Shown here piece after piece: positions 16,075 to 24,549 of a DNA stretch of 64,000 nt; within the stretch, counting starts at the first letter, position 1, and each line of letters begins with the position of its first letter. The stretch lies in assembly GCF_007183175.1 (NCBI RefSeq), contig NZ_AP019807.1:3096001-3160000 (forward strand). Direction: 5' to 3'. The notes below the pieces were generated by a model. It worked only from the letters and a program-made list of their open reading frames with translations. It had not been told where the DNA came from and made no database searches. The stretch is from Microbulbifer sp. GL-2. GTDB taxonomy: Bacteria; Pseudomonadota; Gammaproteobacteria; Pseudomonadales; Cellvibrionaceae. The position numbers and the translations under genes are program-made.

Positions 16075-16929
16075 ATGAGCTGGTTAGAAAAAATTGTTCC
16101 CGCGGTGATTCGCACTGAGCGCCGCACCGGCAGCAGCAAGGTCCCAGAGGGTGTGTGGAGGAAGTGTGTCAAGTGTGACGCCATGCTCTACCGCCCGGAG
16201 CTGGAGCGCAACTTGAATGTGTGTCCCAAGTGCGATCACCATATACGTATTGGTGCGCGCCGGCGCCTGGATATTTTCCTGGATGAAGAGGGGCGTGAAG
16301 AGCTTGCCACCGATGTATTACCGGTGGATCGCCTTAAGTTCAAGGATGTCAAAAAATATAAAGACCGCTTGCTGCAGGCGCAAAAATCCACAGGCGAGAA
16401 AGATGCCCTGGTGGCTATGCAGGGGACCTTGAAAGGTAAGCCCTTAGTGGCGGTAGCGTTTGAATTTGCCTTCCATGGTGGTTCCATGGGTTATGTGGTG
16501 GGTGAACGCTTTACCCGCGCGGCCCAACGTGCCCTGGAGCAGCGGATTCCCCTGGTATGTTTCTCTGCAACTGGTGGAGCGCGTATGCAGGAAGCCTTGA
16601 TTTCCCTGATGCAGATGGCCAAAACTTCAGCGGTTCTGGAGAAATTGAAGATGGCAGGTGTGCCCTACATCTCCATTATGACCGACCCGGTGTATGGTGG
16701 TGTATCCGCATCCCTGGCCCTGCTCGGTGATATCAACGCGGCAGAGCCCGGTGCCCGTGCTGGTTTTGCCGGCCCCAATATTATCGAGCAGACCATCCGC
16801 CAGAAATTGCCCAAGGGCTTCCAGCGCAGTGAATTCCTATTGGAGCACGGCGCGATCGATATGATTATTCCGCGCAGGGAAATGCGCTCCACAGTATCGC
16901 GCCTTCTGGGTAAACTGAGCGGTAACTGA
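16075..16929 (+). CDS. accD: Acetyl-CoA carboxylase carboxyltransferase beta subunit
   Basis: A 284-residue AccD, which pairs with AccA to transfer carboxyl from biotin to acetyl-CoA in fatty-acid synthesis. The N-terminal zinc ribbon has Cys31, Cys34, Cys50 and Cys53, and the crotonase-type core carries G-G-S-M-G-Y-V-V-G and the S-A-T-G-G-A-R-M-Q-E motif. Length is normal. It begins the accD-folC-dedD block. Confidence 0.98.
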   Translation: MSWLEKIVPAVIRTERRTGSSKVPEGVWRKCVKCDAMLYRPELERNLNVCPKCDHHIRIGARRRLDIFLDEEGREELATDVLPVDRLKFKDVKKYKDRLLQAQKSTGEKDALVAMQGTLKGKPLVAVAFEFAFHGGSMGYVVGERFTRAAQRALEQRIPLVCFSATGGARMQEALISLMQMAKTSAVLEKLKMAGVPYISIMTDPVYGGVSASLALLGDINAAEPGARAGFAGPNIIEQTIRQKLPKGFQRSEFLLEHGAIDMIIPRREMRSTVSRLLGKLSGN

Positions 16930-16997
16930 TATCCCATTCCTCGGAGGTCATTTGGCAGCCTGTTGTAAAAAACCTGGCTGCCCACCTCCTACCATTG

Positions 16998-18275
16998 ATG
17001 CACTCAACTATGTCTTCATTGCAAGATTGGCTCTCCCGTCTGGAGCAGCTGCATCCCACTGAAATTGAGCTTGGCCTGGAGCGAGTGTCCAGTGTGGCCA
17101 CGACTCTCGGAGTACAAAAACCAGCCCCCACAGTGATTACGGTAGCGGGCACCAATGGCAAGGGTTCCTGTGTGGCAACCCTGGAGGCGCTCTTGCGAAG
17201 TGCCGGCCGCTCTGTCGGCGCTTATAGCTCTCCGCATCTACTGCGCTTCAATGAGCGGATACGCATCAACGGTGACGAGGTCTCCGATGGGGACCTGGTT
17301 CGTGCCTTTGAGGTGGTGGAGGCTGCGCGCGGCGAAACCAGCCTGACCTATTTTGAATTCTCGACACTGGCAGCGTTGTGGTTATACCAGTGTGCCGGGG
17401 TTGAGTTTGCCCTTTTGGAAGTTGGCCTTGGAGGGCGCTTGGATGCGGTCAACTTAGTGGATGCAGATCTGGCAATTATTACCAGTGTGGCAATTGATCA
17501 TGAGGATTGGTTGGGTAGTGATCGTGAAGTAATTGGCCGTGAAAAAGCTGGGATTCTGCGTCCCGGAGCGCCTTTTGTCTGTGCCGAAAGTACGCCTACG
17601 CAATCTGTGTTGTCTGCGGCAGAAAAACAGGCGAGTTCGAGCTATTTTATTGGACGGGATTTCACGCTTAGTGAGAGTGAAGAGTTGTACCAGTTTGGCG
17701 AACTTCAGTTGACGGTGCCATCCATCAGCCTGCCGCGCTCCAGTATTGCCGCGGCAATAACTGCGCTGGCGCTACTGGGTGCTCTGCCGGAAAAGGGCGT
17801 TGAGCGTGTTCTGGCTGACATAACCCTGCCGGGTCGCTGTCAGCAGGTACAATGGGGCGGCCGCAACCTGATACTGGATGTAGGGCATAATCCCGCCGCT
17901 GCCGAGCACTTGGCCCGCTGGTTGTACCGCAACCCGGTCGCCGGGGAAACCCATGCCCTGGTTGCGGTTATGGCGGATAAGGATCTGGTGGGGCTGTTTG
18001 CTCCGCTCGCTGCCCAGGTGAATCATTGGCACCCGGCCATTTTACCGGGAAATACCCGTGCTGCGGATGCGGAGACATTGATTACAGGTCTGACCAAAGC
18101 CGGTGTCGAGGTAACGAAAGTGGATGCACGCTGTCCAAGCGTCGCCGATGGCTTGCGGCAGCTGCTGCCGACTCTCGGTTCACAGGACAGGTTGCTTGTA
18201 TTTGGATCCTTCTTTACTGTGGCAGAAGTTCTGCAGCAGATGCGAGATGTAGGTAATGGAGAATTGCGAGGATAA
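16998..18275 (+). CDS. folC: Bifunctional dihydrofolate/folylpolyglutamate synthase
   Basis: About 425 residues of FolC, which adds glutamate to dihydropteroate and extends folate polyglutamate tails. The ATP loop V-A-G-T-N-G-K-G-S (about 48-56) and the F-E-F-x-T-x-A-A motif near residue 118 are visible. No good ribosome-binding site marks the start; ATG at 16998 is chosen, with TTG 16995 and ATG 17010 as alternatives. The 3' end overlaps dedD by 20 bases. Confidence 0.95.
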   Translation: MHSTMSSLQDWLSRLEQLHPTEIELGLERVSSVATTLGVQKPAPTVITVAGTNGKGSCVATLEALLRSAGRSVGAYSSPHLLRFNERIRINGDEVSDGDLVRAFEVVEAARGETSLTYFEFSTLAALWLYQCAGVEFALLEVGLGGRLDAVNLVDADLAIITSVAIDHEDWLGSDREVIGREKAGILRPGAPFVCAESTPTQSVLSAAEKQASSSYFIGRDFTLSESEELYQFGELQLTVPSISLPRSSIAAAITALALLGALPEKGVERVLADITLPGRCQQVQWGGRNLILDVGHNPAAAEHLARWLYRNPVAGETHALVAVMADKDLVGLFAPLAAQVNHWHPAILPGNTRAADAETLITGLTKAGVEVTKVDARCPSVADGLRQLLPTLGSQDRLLVFGSFFTVAEVLQQMRDVGNGELRG

Positions 18276-18918
18276 GTCCCCCCGCAAGGGGCGGCTCAAC
18301 GATGGCTTCAAACAGCGCATTGTCGGTGCGCTGGTATTGGCTGCGCTCGCCGTAATTTTCCTGCCCAGCCTGCTGGACAGCGAGTCCTCGGGCTATATCA
18401 GTGAAGTGAGCCAGATCCCCGCGGAGCCGGATATCCGCCCTATCGAGATTGCCAAACCTGAACCTGTAGCCGATGTGGTGCCGGCCCCTGTCCCTGCCGA
18501 GGCCTTCCAGCCGGAGGTGCCTGAACAGTTTTCCAATCCCAAAACGGCGCTGGCTGAAGTTGGGACCAAGGAGCCCGTCGCATCGACTGATAGTGCCAAA
18601 GGCAAAAACGCAGCTTCTGTGCAGCCTCGCAAGGCCCCGCAAAAAGACTCTTCCCCCCTGGTAGATGCCAAGGGTCTGCCTATGGCCTGGGTTGTGCAGG
18701 TGGCCTCTTACCGAGACGCATCCCGCGCAGAGCAGCTGCGCATGCGTTTGATGGATGAGGGATACCGGGCCTATACCCGTGCAGTGGAAACCAAGAAAGG
18801 GCACTATGTAAGGGTTTTTGTTGGACCGAAAGTTGATAAAGCGGAAGCCCTGGCCCTGAAATCGGAGCTGGATACCCTGCTGAAAGCGCAAACCCTGGTG
18901 CTGCGCTTCAAGGCCTGA
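18256..18918 (+). CDS. dedD: SPOR-domain cell division protein (DedD-like)
   Basis: A 220-residue membrane protein with a short cytoplasmic N-terminus, one membrane span (about residues 23-43, I-V-G-A-L-V-L-A-A-L-A-V-I-F-L), a proline/glutamate-rich linker and a C-terminal SPOR domain (about 145-220, W-V-V-Q-V-A-S-Y-R) that binds denuded septal peptidoglycan. This is the DedD architecture, and the folC-dedD-cvpA-purF order matches other gammaproteobacteria. The start ATG at 18256 lies within the end of folC. Confidence 0.9.
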   Translation: MENCEDKSPRKGRLNDGFKQRIVGALVLAALAVIFLPSLLDSESSGYISEVSQIPAEPDIRPIEIAKPEPVADVVPAPVPAEAFQPEVPEQFSNPKTALAEVGTKEPVASTDSAKGKNAASVQPRKAPQKDSSPLVDAKGLPMAWVVQVASYRDASRAEQLRMRLMDEGYRAYTRAVETKKGHYVRVFVGPKVDKAEALALKSELDTLLKAQTLVLRFKA

Positions 18919-19161
18919 TTATTGCTCCCTTGTATTTCTCAGCGCTTTCGGTCGCTCTATGAATGGCCCGCGGCGCTGGAAGCAGCCGAACCCTTTGCAC
19001 TTTTATTTGGTGCAAACCCATAGCGGTATGGCCAACCGCCTAAGGATTTATACCCTCAGGGGATTAAATTCCAATCGACTGGCCTATGGCTTCACGCGCT
19101 TAGTCCCTTAAGTTAGAATGCGCGCACTTCGCGGCAACAGCCGCCACGCAGGTAGGGTTGA

Positions 19162-19656
19162 ATGAATTGGGCTGACTGGACCATCCTGGCTATTGTGGGT
19201 ATTTCCACACTCATTGGCCTGAGTCGAGGTTTCGTGCGCGAGACCCTGTCACTGCTCACCTGGATCGCCGCTTTTATTGTTGCAATGATGTTTCGCGAAC
19301 AGCTGGCGCCACTGCTTTCCAACCTCGTCGATACTCCTTCCCTCCAGGCGATCGCCGCCTTCGCCATCCTGTTTTTCGGTACGCTCCTGGCCGGGGCCGC
19401 CCTGAATATGATGCTCTCCGCTTTCGTCGAAGCCACTGGGTTATCCGGCACCGACCGTGTTCTGGGTATGGTGTTTGGCTTGGCGCGGGGAGCCATTGTG
19501 GTGATGGCGTTACTGATCCTCGCGCCGGCGCTGGTGCCGGTGGAGCAGGATAGCTGGTGGAGTGAGTCGGTGTTGATTCCCCATTTCCTCGAGTTTGAGG
19601 GCAGTGCACGGGAGCTGGCACAGTCCGTAAAGGACTATTTCGTAAAGTTGTTTTAA
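19162..19656 (+). CDS. cvpA: CvpA family membrane protein
   Basis: A 164-residue CvpA homologue with four predicted membrane helices (about residues 4-20, 28-48, 64-85 and 103-122). The family was named for colicin V production and is linked to envelope tolerance to bile and other stresses; the mechanism is unknown. It is 42 bases upstream of purF and likely shares its transcript. The 243 bases upstream, after dedD, hold no gene; a TTTGCAC/GTGCAAA inverted repeat at 18994-19016 is the only structure seen there. Confidence 0.92.
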   Translation: MNWADWTILAIVGISTLIGLSRGFVRETLSLLTWIAAFIVAMMFREQLAPLLSNLVDTPSLQAIAAFAILFFGTLLAGAALNMMLSAFVEATGLSGTDRVLGMVFGLARGAIVVMALLILAPALVPVEQDSWWSESVLIPHFLEFEGSARELAQSVKDYFVKLF

Positions 19657-19698
19657 TCGGGCGCTAGCGCCGCTTTTTCGATCAATAGGGTCAATTAT

Positions 19699-21186
19699 AT
19701 GTGTGGTATCGTCGGTATCGTCGGTAAGAGTGATGTCAACCTGCAGCTCTATGATGGGCTCACTCTATTGCAACACAGGGGGCAGGATGCCGCAGGCATC
19801 GTAACCTGTGACGACGATCGCCTGAACCAGCAAAGGGCCAATGGTCTGGTACGCGATGTGTTCCGCGCACGCCATATGGAGCGCCTGAAAGGTAATTTTG
19901 GCATTGGCCATGTGCGCTACCCAACTGCGGGAGGCTCCGGCCCCGCGCTGGCACAGCCATTTTATGTGAACTCCCCTTACGGCATCGCCATGGCTCACAA
20001 TGGCAACCTCACCAATGTACGCAAGGTAATGGACGAAATCTTCCAGCAGGACCTGCGTCATATCAACACTGATTCCGACTCGGAAGTATTGTTGAATGTG
20101 TTTGCCCATGAGCTGCACAAGCAGCACAAGCTGCAGCCCAAGGCAGAAGATATCTTTACCGCTATGCGTGCCGTACACAAACGTGTACGCGGAGCTTATG
20201 CCTGTGTGGCCTTGATTGTTGGCTACGGTATCGTCGCTTTCCGCGATCCCAACGGAATTCGCCCGCTGGTATATGGCAAACGTGAAACCGAGAAGGGCAC
20301 CGAATATATGGTGGCTTCTGAGTCTGTGGCCCTGGATGTACTGGGTTATACCCTGGTGCGGGATGTGGCCCCCGGTGAAGCACTTTATATTGAGTTGGAT
20401 GGCACTGTGCACTCTGAGCAATGTGCGGAAAACCCGTCACTGACCCCCTGTATTTTCGAGCATGTGTACTTCGCCCGCCCGGATTCCATTATGGACGGCG
20501 TATCTGTACACAAAGCGCGCCTGCGTCAGGGTGAGCACCTGGCAGACAAAATTCTGCGCCTGCGTCCGGATCACGATATCGACGTGGTGATTCCTATTCC
20601 TGATTCCGCCCGTACTGCCGGCCAGACTGTGGCTCATCGCCTGGGAGTGAAATTCCGTGAAGGTATGGTGAAGAACCGCTATATCGGCCGTACCTTTATC
20701 ATGCCGGGGCAGAAGCAACGCAAGAAGTCTGTGCGCCAGAAGCTGAACGCTATTGAGTTGGAATTCCGTGGCAAAAATGTACTGCTGGTGGATGACTCCA
20801 TTGTGCGCGGCACTACCTGTAAGCAAATTATCCAGATGGCTCGTGATGCCGGTGCGGCGAAAGTGTATTTTGCCAGTGCGGCGCCTGCGGTGAAATATCC
20901 GAATGTGTACGGTATTGATATGCCATCAGCCAATGAGTTGGTGGCCCACGATCGCACCACAGATGAGATCTGCGAGGAGATAGGTGCAGATTGGCTGGTT
21001 TACCAGGACCTGGAAGACCTGGTGGTGAGTTCCAGTGGCGGCAAGCAGAAAATTGAGCACTTCGATTGCTCCGTATTCGATGGAAACTATGTAACTGGTG
21101 ACGTGGATGACGAGTACCTCAATAACCAGCATGCTGCGCGCAACGATGATGCCAAGCGTAAGAAGACCAGTTCCAGCGCCCTGTAG
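19699..21186 (+). CDS. purF: Amidophosphoribosyltransferase
   Basis: A 495-residue PurF, which makes 5-phosphoribosylamine from PRPP and glutamine, the first committed step of purine synthesis. The nucleophilic cysteine follows the start Met (M-C-G-I-V-G-I-V-G) and becomes the N-terminus after processing. The PRPP loop is at about residue 360-375 (V-L-L-V-D-D-S-I-V-R-G-T-T). The C-terminus ends in a charged lysine/serine tail. It is coupled to cvpA upstream. Confidence 0.98.
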   Translation: MCGIVGIVGKSDVNLQLYDGLTLLQHRGQDAAGIVTCDDDRLNQQRANGLVRDVFRARHMERLKGNFGIGHVRYPTAGGSGPALAQPFYVNSPYGIAMAHNGNLTNVRKVMDEIFQQDLRHINTDSDSEVLLNVFAHELHKQHKLQPKAEDIFTAMRAVHKRVRGAYACVALIVGYGIVAFRDPNGIRPLVYGKRETEKGTEYMVASESVALDVLGYTLVRDVAPGEALYIELDGTVHSEQCAENPSLTPCIFEHVYFARPDSIMDGVSVHKARLRQGEHLADKILRLRPDHDIDVVIPIPDSARTAGQTVAHRLGVKFREGMVKNRYIGRTFIMPGQKQRKKSVRQKLNAIELEFRGKNVLLVDDSIVRGTTCKQIIQMARDAGAAKVYFASAAPAVKYPNVYGIDMPSANELVAHDRTTDEICEEIGADWLVYQDLEDLVVSSSGGKQKIEHFDCSVFDGNYVTGDVDDEYLNNQHAARNDDAKRKKTSSSAL

Positions 21187-21199
21187 GTAATCTGGGACA

Positions 21200-21227
21200 G
21201 CGCTCTCTTCATGGCGGAAGAGGGCGC
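21200..21227 (+). terminator. Hairpin after purF
   Basis: GCGCTCTCTTC and GAAGAGGGCGC pair around ATGGCG, with one T-G position in the stem. It begins 13 bases after the purF stop. The T-run is missing, so this is a stable 3'-end hairpin or weak terminator. Confidence 0.45.
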
Positions 21228-21287
21228 CACGCACGATTGTTTCGGTTAAGATTACCGCTTCCGTAAATACTGACCAGGAAGCGGTAT

Positions 21288-22469
21288 ATGTTTGAAGACG
21301 ACGGTTACGCTCTGGAAACCCTGGCCGTGCGTGCTGGGCAGGTCCGCTCGCCGGAAGGTGAACACTCAGAGGCCCTCTACCTCACCTCCAGCTATGTTTT
21401 CCCCTCTGCTGCGGAGGCCGCCGCGCGCTTTTCCGGCGAGAGCTCCGGCAACGTCTATTCCCGCTATACCAATCCCACTGTGCGCATGTTTGAAGAGCGT
21501 ATTGCTGCCCTGGAGGGCGGTGAGGCTGCAGTGGCGACCTCCAGTGGCATGGCTGCCATTCTAAGTATCTGTATGGCCCTGTTGAAAAGTGGCGATCGGG
21601 TGATCTGTTCCCGCAGTGTGTTCGGTACTACTACAGCGCTGTTTGGGCGCTACATGGAAAAGTTCGGTGTGCGTGTCAGCCACGTCGATCTCACCGATAT
21701 GGATGCCTGGAGGCAGGCGGTGGATGGCTCTACCAAGCTGCTATTTATGGAGACACCCTCGAACCCCCTTTGTGAAGTGGCGGATATCCATGCCCTGGCG
21801 GAAGTGGCGCATAGCGCCGGCGCCATGCTGGTGGTGGACAACTGCTTCTGTACCCCGGCCCTGCAACGCCCTCTGGCCCTCGGCGCCGATATCGTTGTGC
21901 ACTCCGCGACCAAATTCCTCGACGGCCAGGGGCGCGCCCTCGGCGGTGTCGCTGTAGGCCGTAAAGAAGTCATGGATGAGCTGGTAGTGTTTCTGCGCAC
22001 CGCGGGCCCCAGTATGAGCCCGTTCAACGCCTGGGTATTTCTCAAGGGTTTGGAGACGCTGAAGTTGCGTATGCAGGCTCACTGCACTAACGCCCTAGAC
22101 TTGGCCTGGTGGCTGGATGAGCAGGAAATGGTGGAGAAGGTCAATTACACCGGGCTGCCAAAACATCCCCAACACCGCCTGGCCCGGGAGCAACAGGATG
22201 CCTTTGGTGCCGTACTGAGTTTTACCGTGCGCGGTGGACGCGAGGAGGCCTGGAAGGTAATCGACAACTGTAAAATCCTCTCCTGTACCGCTAATCTCGG
22301 CGATGCCAAAAGCACCATCGTGCATCCGGCTACTACAACTCACGGTCGCCTTAGCGATGAGGACAAGGCCCGCGCAGGTATCACTGAGAATCTGATTCGC
22401 ATCTCTGTGGGGCTCGAGAATGCAGAAGATCTCAAGCGCGACCTGATGCGAGGACTGGACCAACTGTAA
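21288..22469 (+). CDS. metZ: O-succinylhomoserine sulfhydrylase
   Basis: A 393-residue PLP enzyme of the Cys/Met-metabolism family that makes homocysteine from O-succinylhomoserine and sulfide. The PLP lysine is Lys209 in H-S-A-T-K-F-L-D-G-Q-G-R, and the Y-S-R-Y-T-N-P-T motif (about 58-65) is present. Its place directly after purF is the same as metZ in Pseudomonas, which supports sulfhydrylase rather than cystathionine gamma-synthase. Confidence 0.93.
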   Translation: MFEDDGYALETLAVRAGQVRSPEGEHSEALYLTSSYVFPSAAEAAARFSGESSGNVYSRYTNPTVRMFEERIAALEGGEAAVATSSGMAAILSICMALLKSGDRVICSRSVFGTTTALFGRYMEKFGVRVSHVDLTDMDAWRQAVDGSTKLLFMETPSNPLCEVADIHALAEVAHSAGAMLVVDNCFCTPALQRPLALGADIVVHSATKFLDGQGRALGGVAVGRKEVMDELVVFLRTAGPSMSPFNAWVFLKGLETLKLRMQAHCTNALDLAWWLDEQEMVEKVNYTGLPKHPQHRLAREQQDAFGAVLSFTVRGGREEAWKVIDNCKILSCTANLGDAKSTIVHPATTTHGRLSDEDKARAGITENLIRISVGLENAEDLKRDLMRGLDQL

Positions 22470-22543
22470 ACGCCTGGATTTGCCCCTGGTGCACCTGAGG
22501 CGGGAGCCCTCTACCTATGATTAATAGCGGGGCGACAGATCAC

Positions 22544-22583
22544 CCGGTTACTGGCCGGCATTTGGGTGCCGGCCAGTAACCGG
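22544..22583. repeat. Perfect 17-bp inverted repeat between metZ and moxR
   Basis: The arms CCGGTTACTGGCCGGCA and TGCCGGCCAGTAACCGG pair perfectly around a six-base TTTGGG loop, 75 bases after the metZ stop. No T-run follows on either strand. It would form a very stable RNA hairpin or DNA cruciform. It may be a terminator of Rho-assisted kind, an mRNA-protecting structure or a copy of an extragenic palindrome. Confidence 0.7.
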
Positions 22584-22646
22584 TAGTGTGTCCACAACAG
22601 GGCCGTATAACCGGCCTGAAAAAAACTGAGCAGTAATGGATTTGCC

Positions 22647-23558
22647 GTGCAAAAAATAGTTTCCGCCATTGTTTCCGATATTGGCAGTGTTCTTTTGGGT
22701 AAAGAGCGCCAAGTCAAGTTGGCCCTGGCCTGTCTTTTATCTAAAGGTCATCTATTAATCGAAGATTTACCCGGCATGGGTAAGACTACCCTGGCGCACG
22801 CCCTGGCTCAGGTGTTGGGGCTCTCATATAAGCGGGTGCAGTTCACCAGCGATATGCTGCCGGCGGATATTCTTGGCGTATCGATATTTGACCGTGAATC
22901 GAGCCAGTTCCATTTTCATGAGGGCCCGGTTTTCAGTCAGGTGTTGCTGGCAGATGAAATTAACCGCTCGTCGCCAAAAACCCAGAGCGCTCTACTGGAA
23001 GCGATGGAGGAAGGCCAGGTCAGTATCGATGGTGAAACCCGTATATTGCCGCAGCCATTTTTTGTTATCGCCACTCAGAACCCACTGCAGCAATCGGGCA
23101 CTTTTGCGCTGCCGGAATCCCAGTTGGACCGCTTCCTGATGCGTATTAGTCTCGGCTACCCAACCCGCGAAGCGGAACGTGCCCTGTATATGGGGACAGA
23201 TCCGCGCCAGAAATTGGCCAAGTTAAAACCCCGTATCGATATCTCTACCTTGAAGAAAATGCAAAGCCTGGTCGGGCAAGTAAAAACCTCTGATAGTCTG
23301 TTGGATTATCTCGAGCGGTTGGTGCTGCACACTCGCCAGAGCCCCGATTGCACAGTGGGGTTGTCACCCAGGGGTGCCCTGGCGCTGTTGCGAGCAGCCA
23401 AGGCCTGGGCCCTGATTCACAATCGCGGCCATGTATTGCCGGAGGATATTCAGGCTGTGTTGTCCTCTGTAGCAGGGCATCGACTGCAGAGCGAAGGCGG
23501 TAGTGGCGATCAACTGGTGGAACGCCTGGTGCGCCAGGTGGATATTATCGCGGCTTGA
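22647..23558 (+). CDS. MoxR family AAA+ ATPase
   Basis: A 303-residue MoxR ATPase. Walker A is D-L-P-G-M-G-K-T (residues 40-47), Walker B is V-L-L-A-D-E-I-N-R (about 107-115), and the sensor motif A-T-Q-N-P lies near residue 139. MoxR proteins act as chaperones for metal- or partner-protein maturation, usually with a neighbouring DUF58/VWA-like protein, which is encoded next. The start is GTG at 22647; no ATG is in frame nearby. Confidence 0.93.
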   Translation: MQKIVSAIVSDIGSVLLGKERQVKLALACLLSKGHLLIEDLPGMGKTTLAHALAQVLGLSYKRVQFTSDMLPADILGVSIFDRESSQFHFHEGPVFSQVLLADEINRSSPKTQSALLEAMEEGQVSIDGETRILPQPFFVIATQNPLQQSGTFALPESQLDRFLMRISLGYPTREAERALYMGTDPRQKLAKLKPRIDISTLKKMQSLVGQVKTSDSLLDYLERLVLHTRQSPDCTVGLSPRGALALLRAAKAWALIHNRGHVLPEDIQAVLSSVAGHRLQSEGGSGDQLVERLVRQVDIIAA

Positions 23559-23562
23559 AGTA

Positions 23563-24549
23563 ATGAGTGTTTCATCCAATCCGATGCGCTTTCTGACAGA
23601 CCCCTTCCGCAGCGCCATGCGGCGCTGGATCAGTCGCCGAGCGCCGCGTTCCCGTGCCATCACTCTCAATCACAGCCGTCTGTTTATCCTGCCTACACGC
23701 GCAGGGCTTGGTTTCCTATTGGTAATTACTCTTTTGTGGTTACTTGCGACCAACTACGAAAACAATCTGGTATTTGCCCTGACATTCCTGCTGGTCAGTG
23801 TGTTCGTGGTATTACCTGTGCATACTTTCGCCAACCTGACCGGCCTGCGGCTGCGGCTGCTGGGGACCAGTCCGGCTTTTGCCGGTGACTATGCCGAGGC
23901 GCAAATCAATGTTTGTCGCGCGGGCAAGCGTGAGCGAGAGTGGATACAGCTGAGCTGGCCCCCGGAAGAGGGCACTTATGTGGATTTGTGTGGGCAGGCC
24001 AGCAAGGATATTCACATCGCTATGCCGGTTGTAGAGCGTGGACGTATACAGGCCCCGCGCCTACGGATTGAAAGTCGCTTCCCCCTAGGCCTGTTTCGCT
24101 GTTGGAGCAGCATCGACCTTGATGTGGAATTCCTGGTATATCCACGACCGGTTTCCCCCGGCCCACTGCCGCTTGGGGCTACTCAGGCTGAAGGTGAGTT
24201 TGGCGAGGTGCGGCGCGGGGGTGATGATTTCAGTGCTCTTAAACTTTATCAGCCAGGTGACTCCCTGCGCCACCTAGCCTGGAAACAGTATGCCGCCGGG
24301 CGCGATCTCTACAGTAAGGATTATGAGAGCCGTACTGATATGCGCTTGTGGCTCGATTGGGAGATCCTCGATGGGCGTGATGTGGAGACGCGCTTGAGCA
24401 ACTTGTGTCACTGGGCCTTGCAGGCTGAGAAGCAAAATATTGATTACGGCCTGCGCCTGCCCGGTGTTTCAATCGAGCCTGCCCAGGGACCGGGTCATCG
24501 GCAACAGGTGCTGCAGGCACTGGCGCTGTTCCCGAAGTGGAGCAACTGA
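23563..24549 (+). CDS. DUF58 domain protein
   Basis: A 328-residue protein with two N-terminal membrane helices (about residues 37-78) and a C-terminal DUF58 domain containing the Y-x-P-G-D-S-x-R-x-I/L-x-W-K type motif (here Y-Q-P-G-D-S-L-R-H-L-A-W-K). The domain is related to von Willebrand A folds. The start ATG at 23563 is four bases after the moxR stop and gives the natural N-terminus; an upstream in-frame start would overlap moxR. It forms the middle of a moxR-DUF58-transglutaminase operon with TGATG coupling to the next gene. Confidence 0.9.
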   Translation: MSVSSNPMRFLTDPFRSAMRRWISRRAPRSRAITLNHSRLFILPTRAGLGFLLVITLLWLLATNYENNLVFALTFLLVSVFVVLPVHTFANLTGLRLRLLGTSPAFAGDYAEAQINVCRAGKREREWIQLSWPPEEGTYVDLCGQASKDIHIAMPVVERGRIQAPRLRIESRFPLGLFRCWSSIDLDVEFLVYPRPVSPGPLPLGATQAEGEFGEVRRGGDDFSALKLYQPGDSLRHLAWKQYAAGRDLYSKDYESRTDMRLWLDWEILDGRDVETRLSNLCHWALQAEKQNIDYGLRLPGVSIEPAQGPGHRQQVLQALALFPKWSN

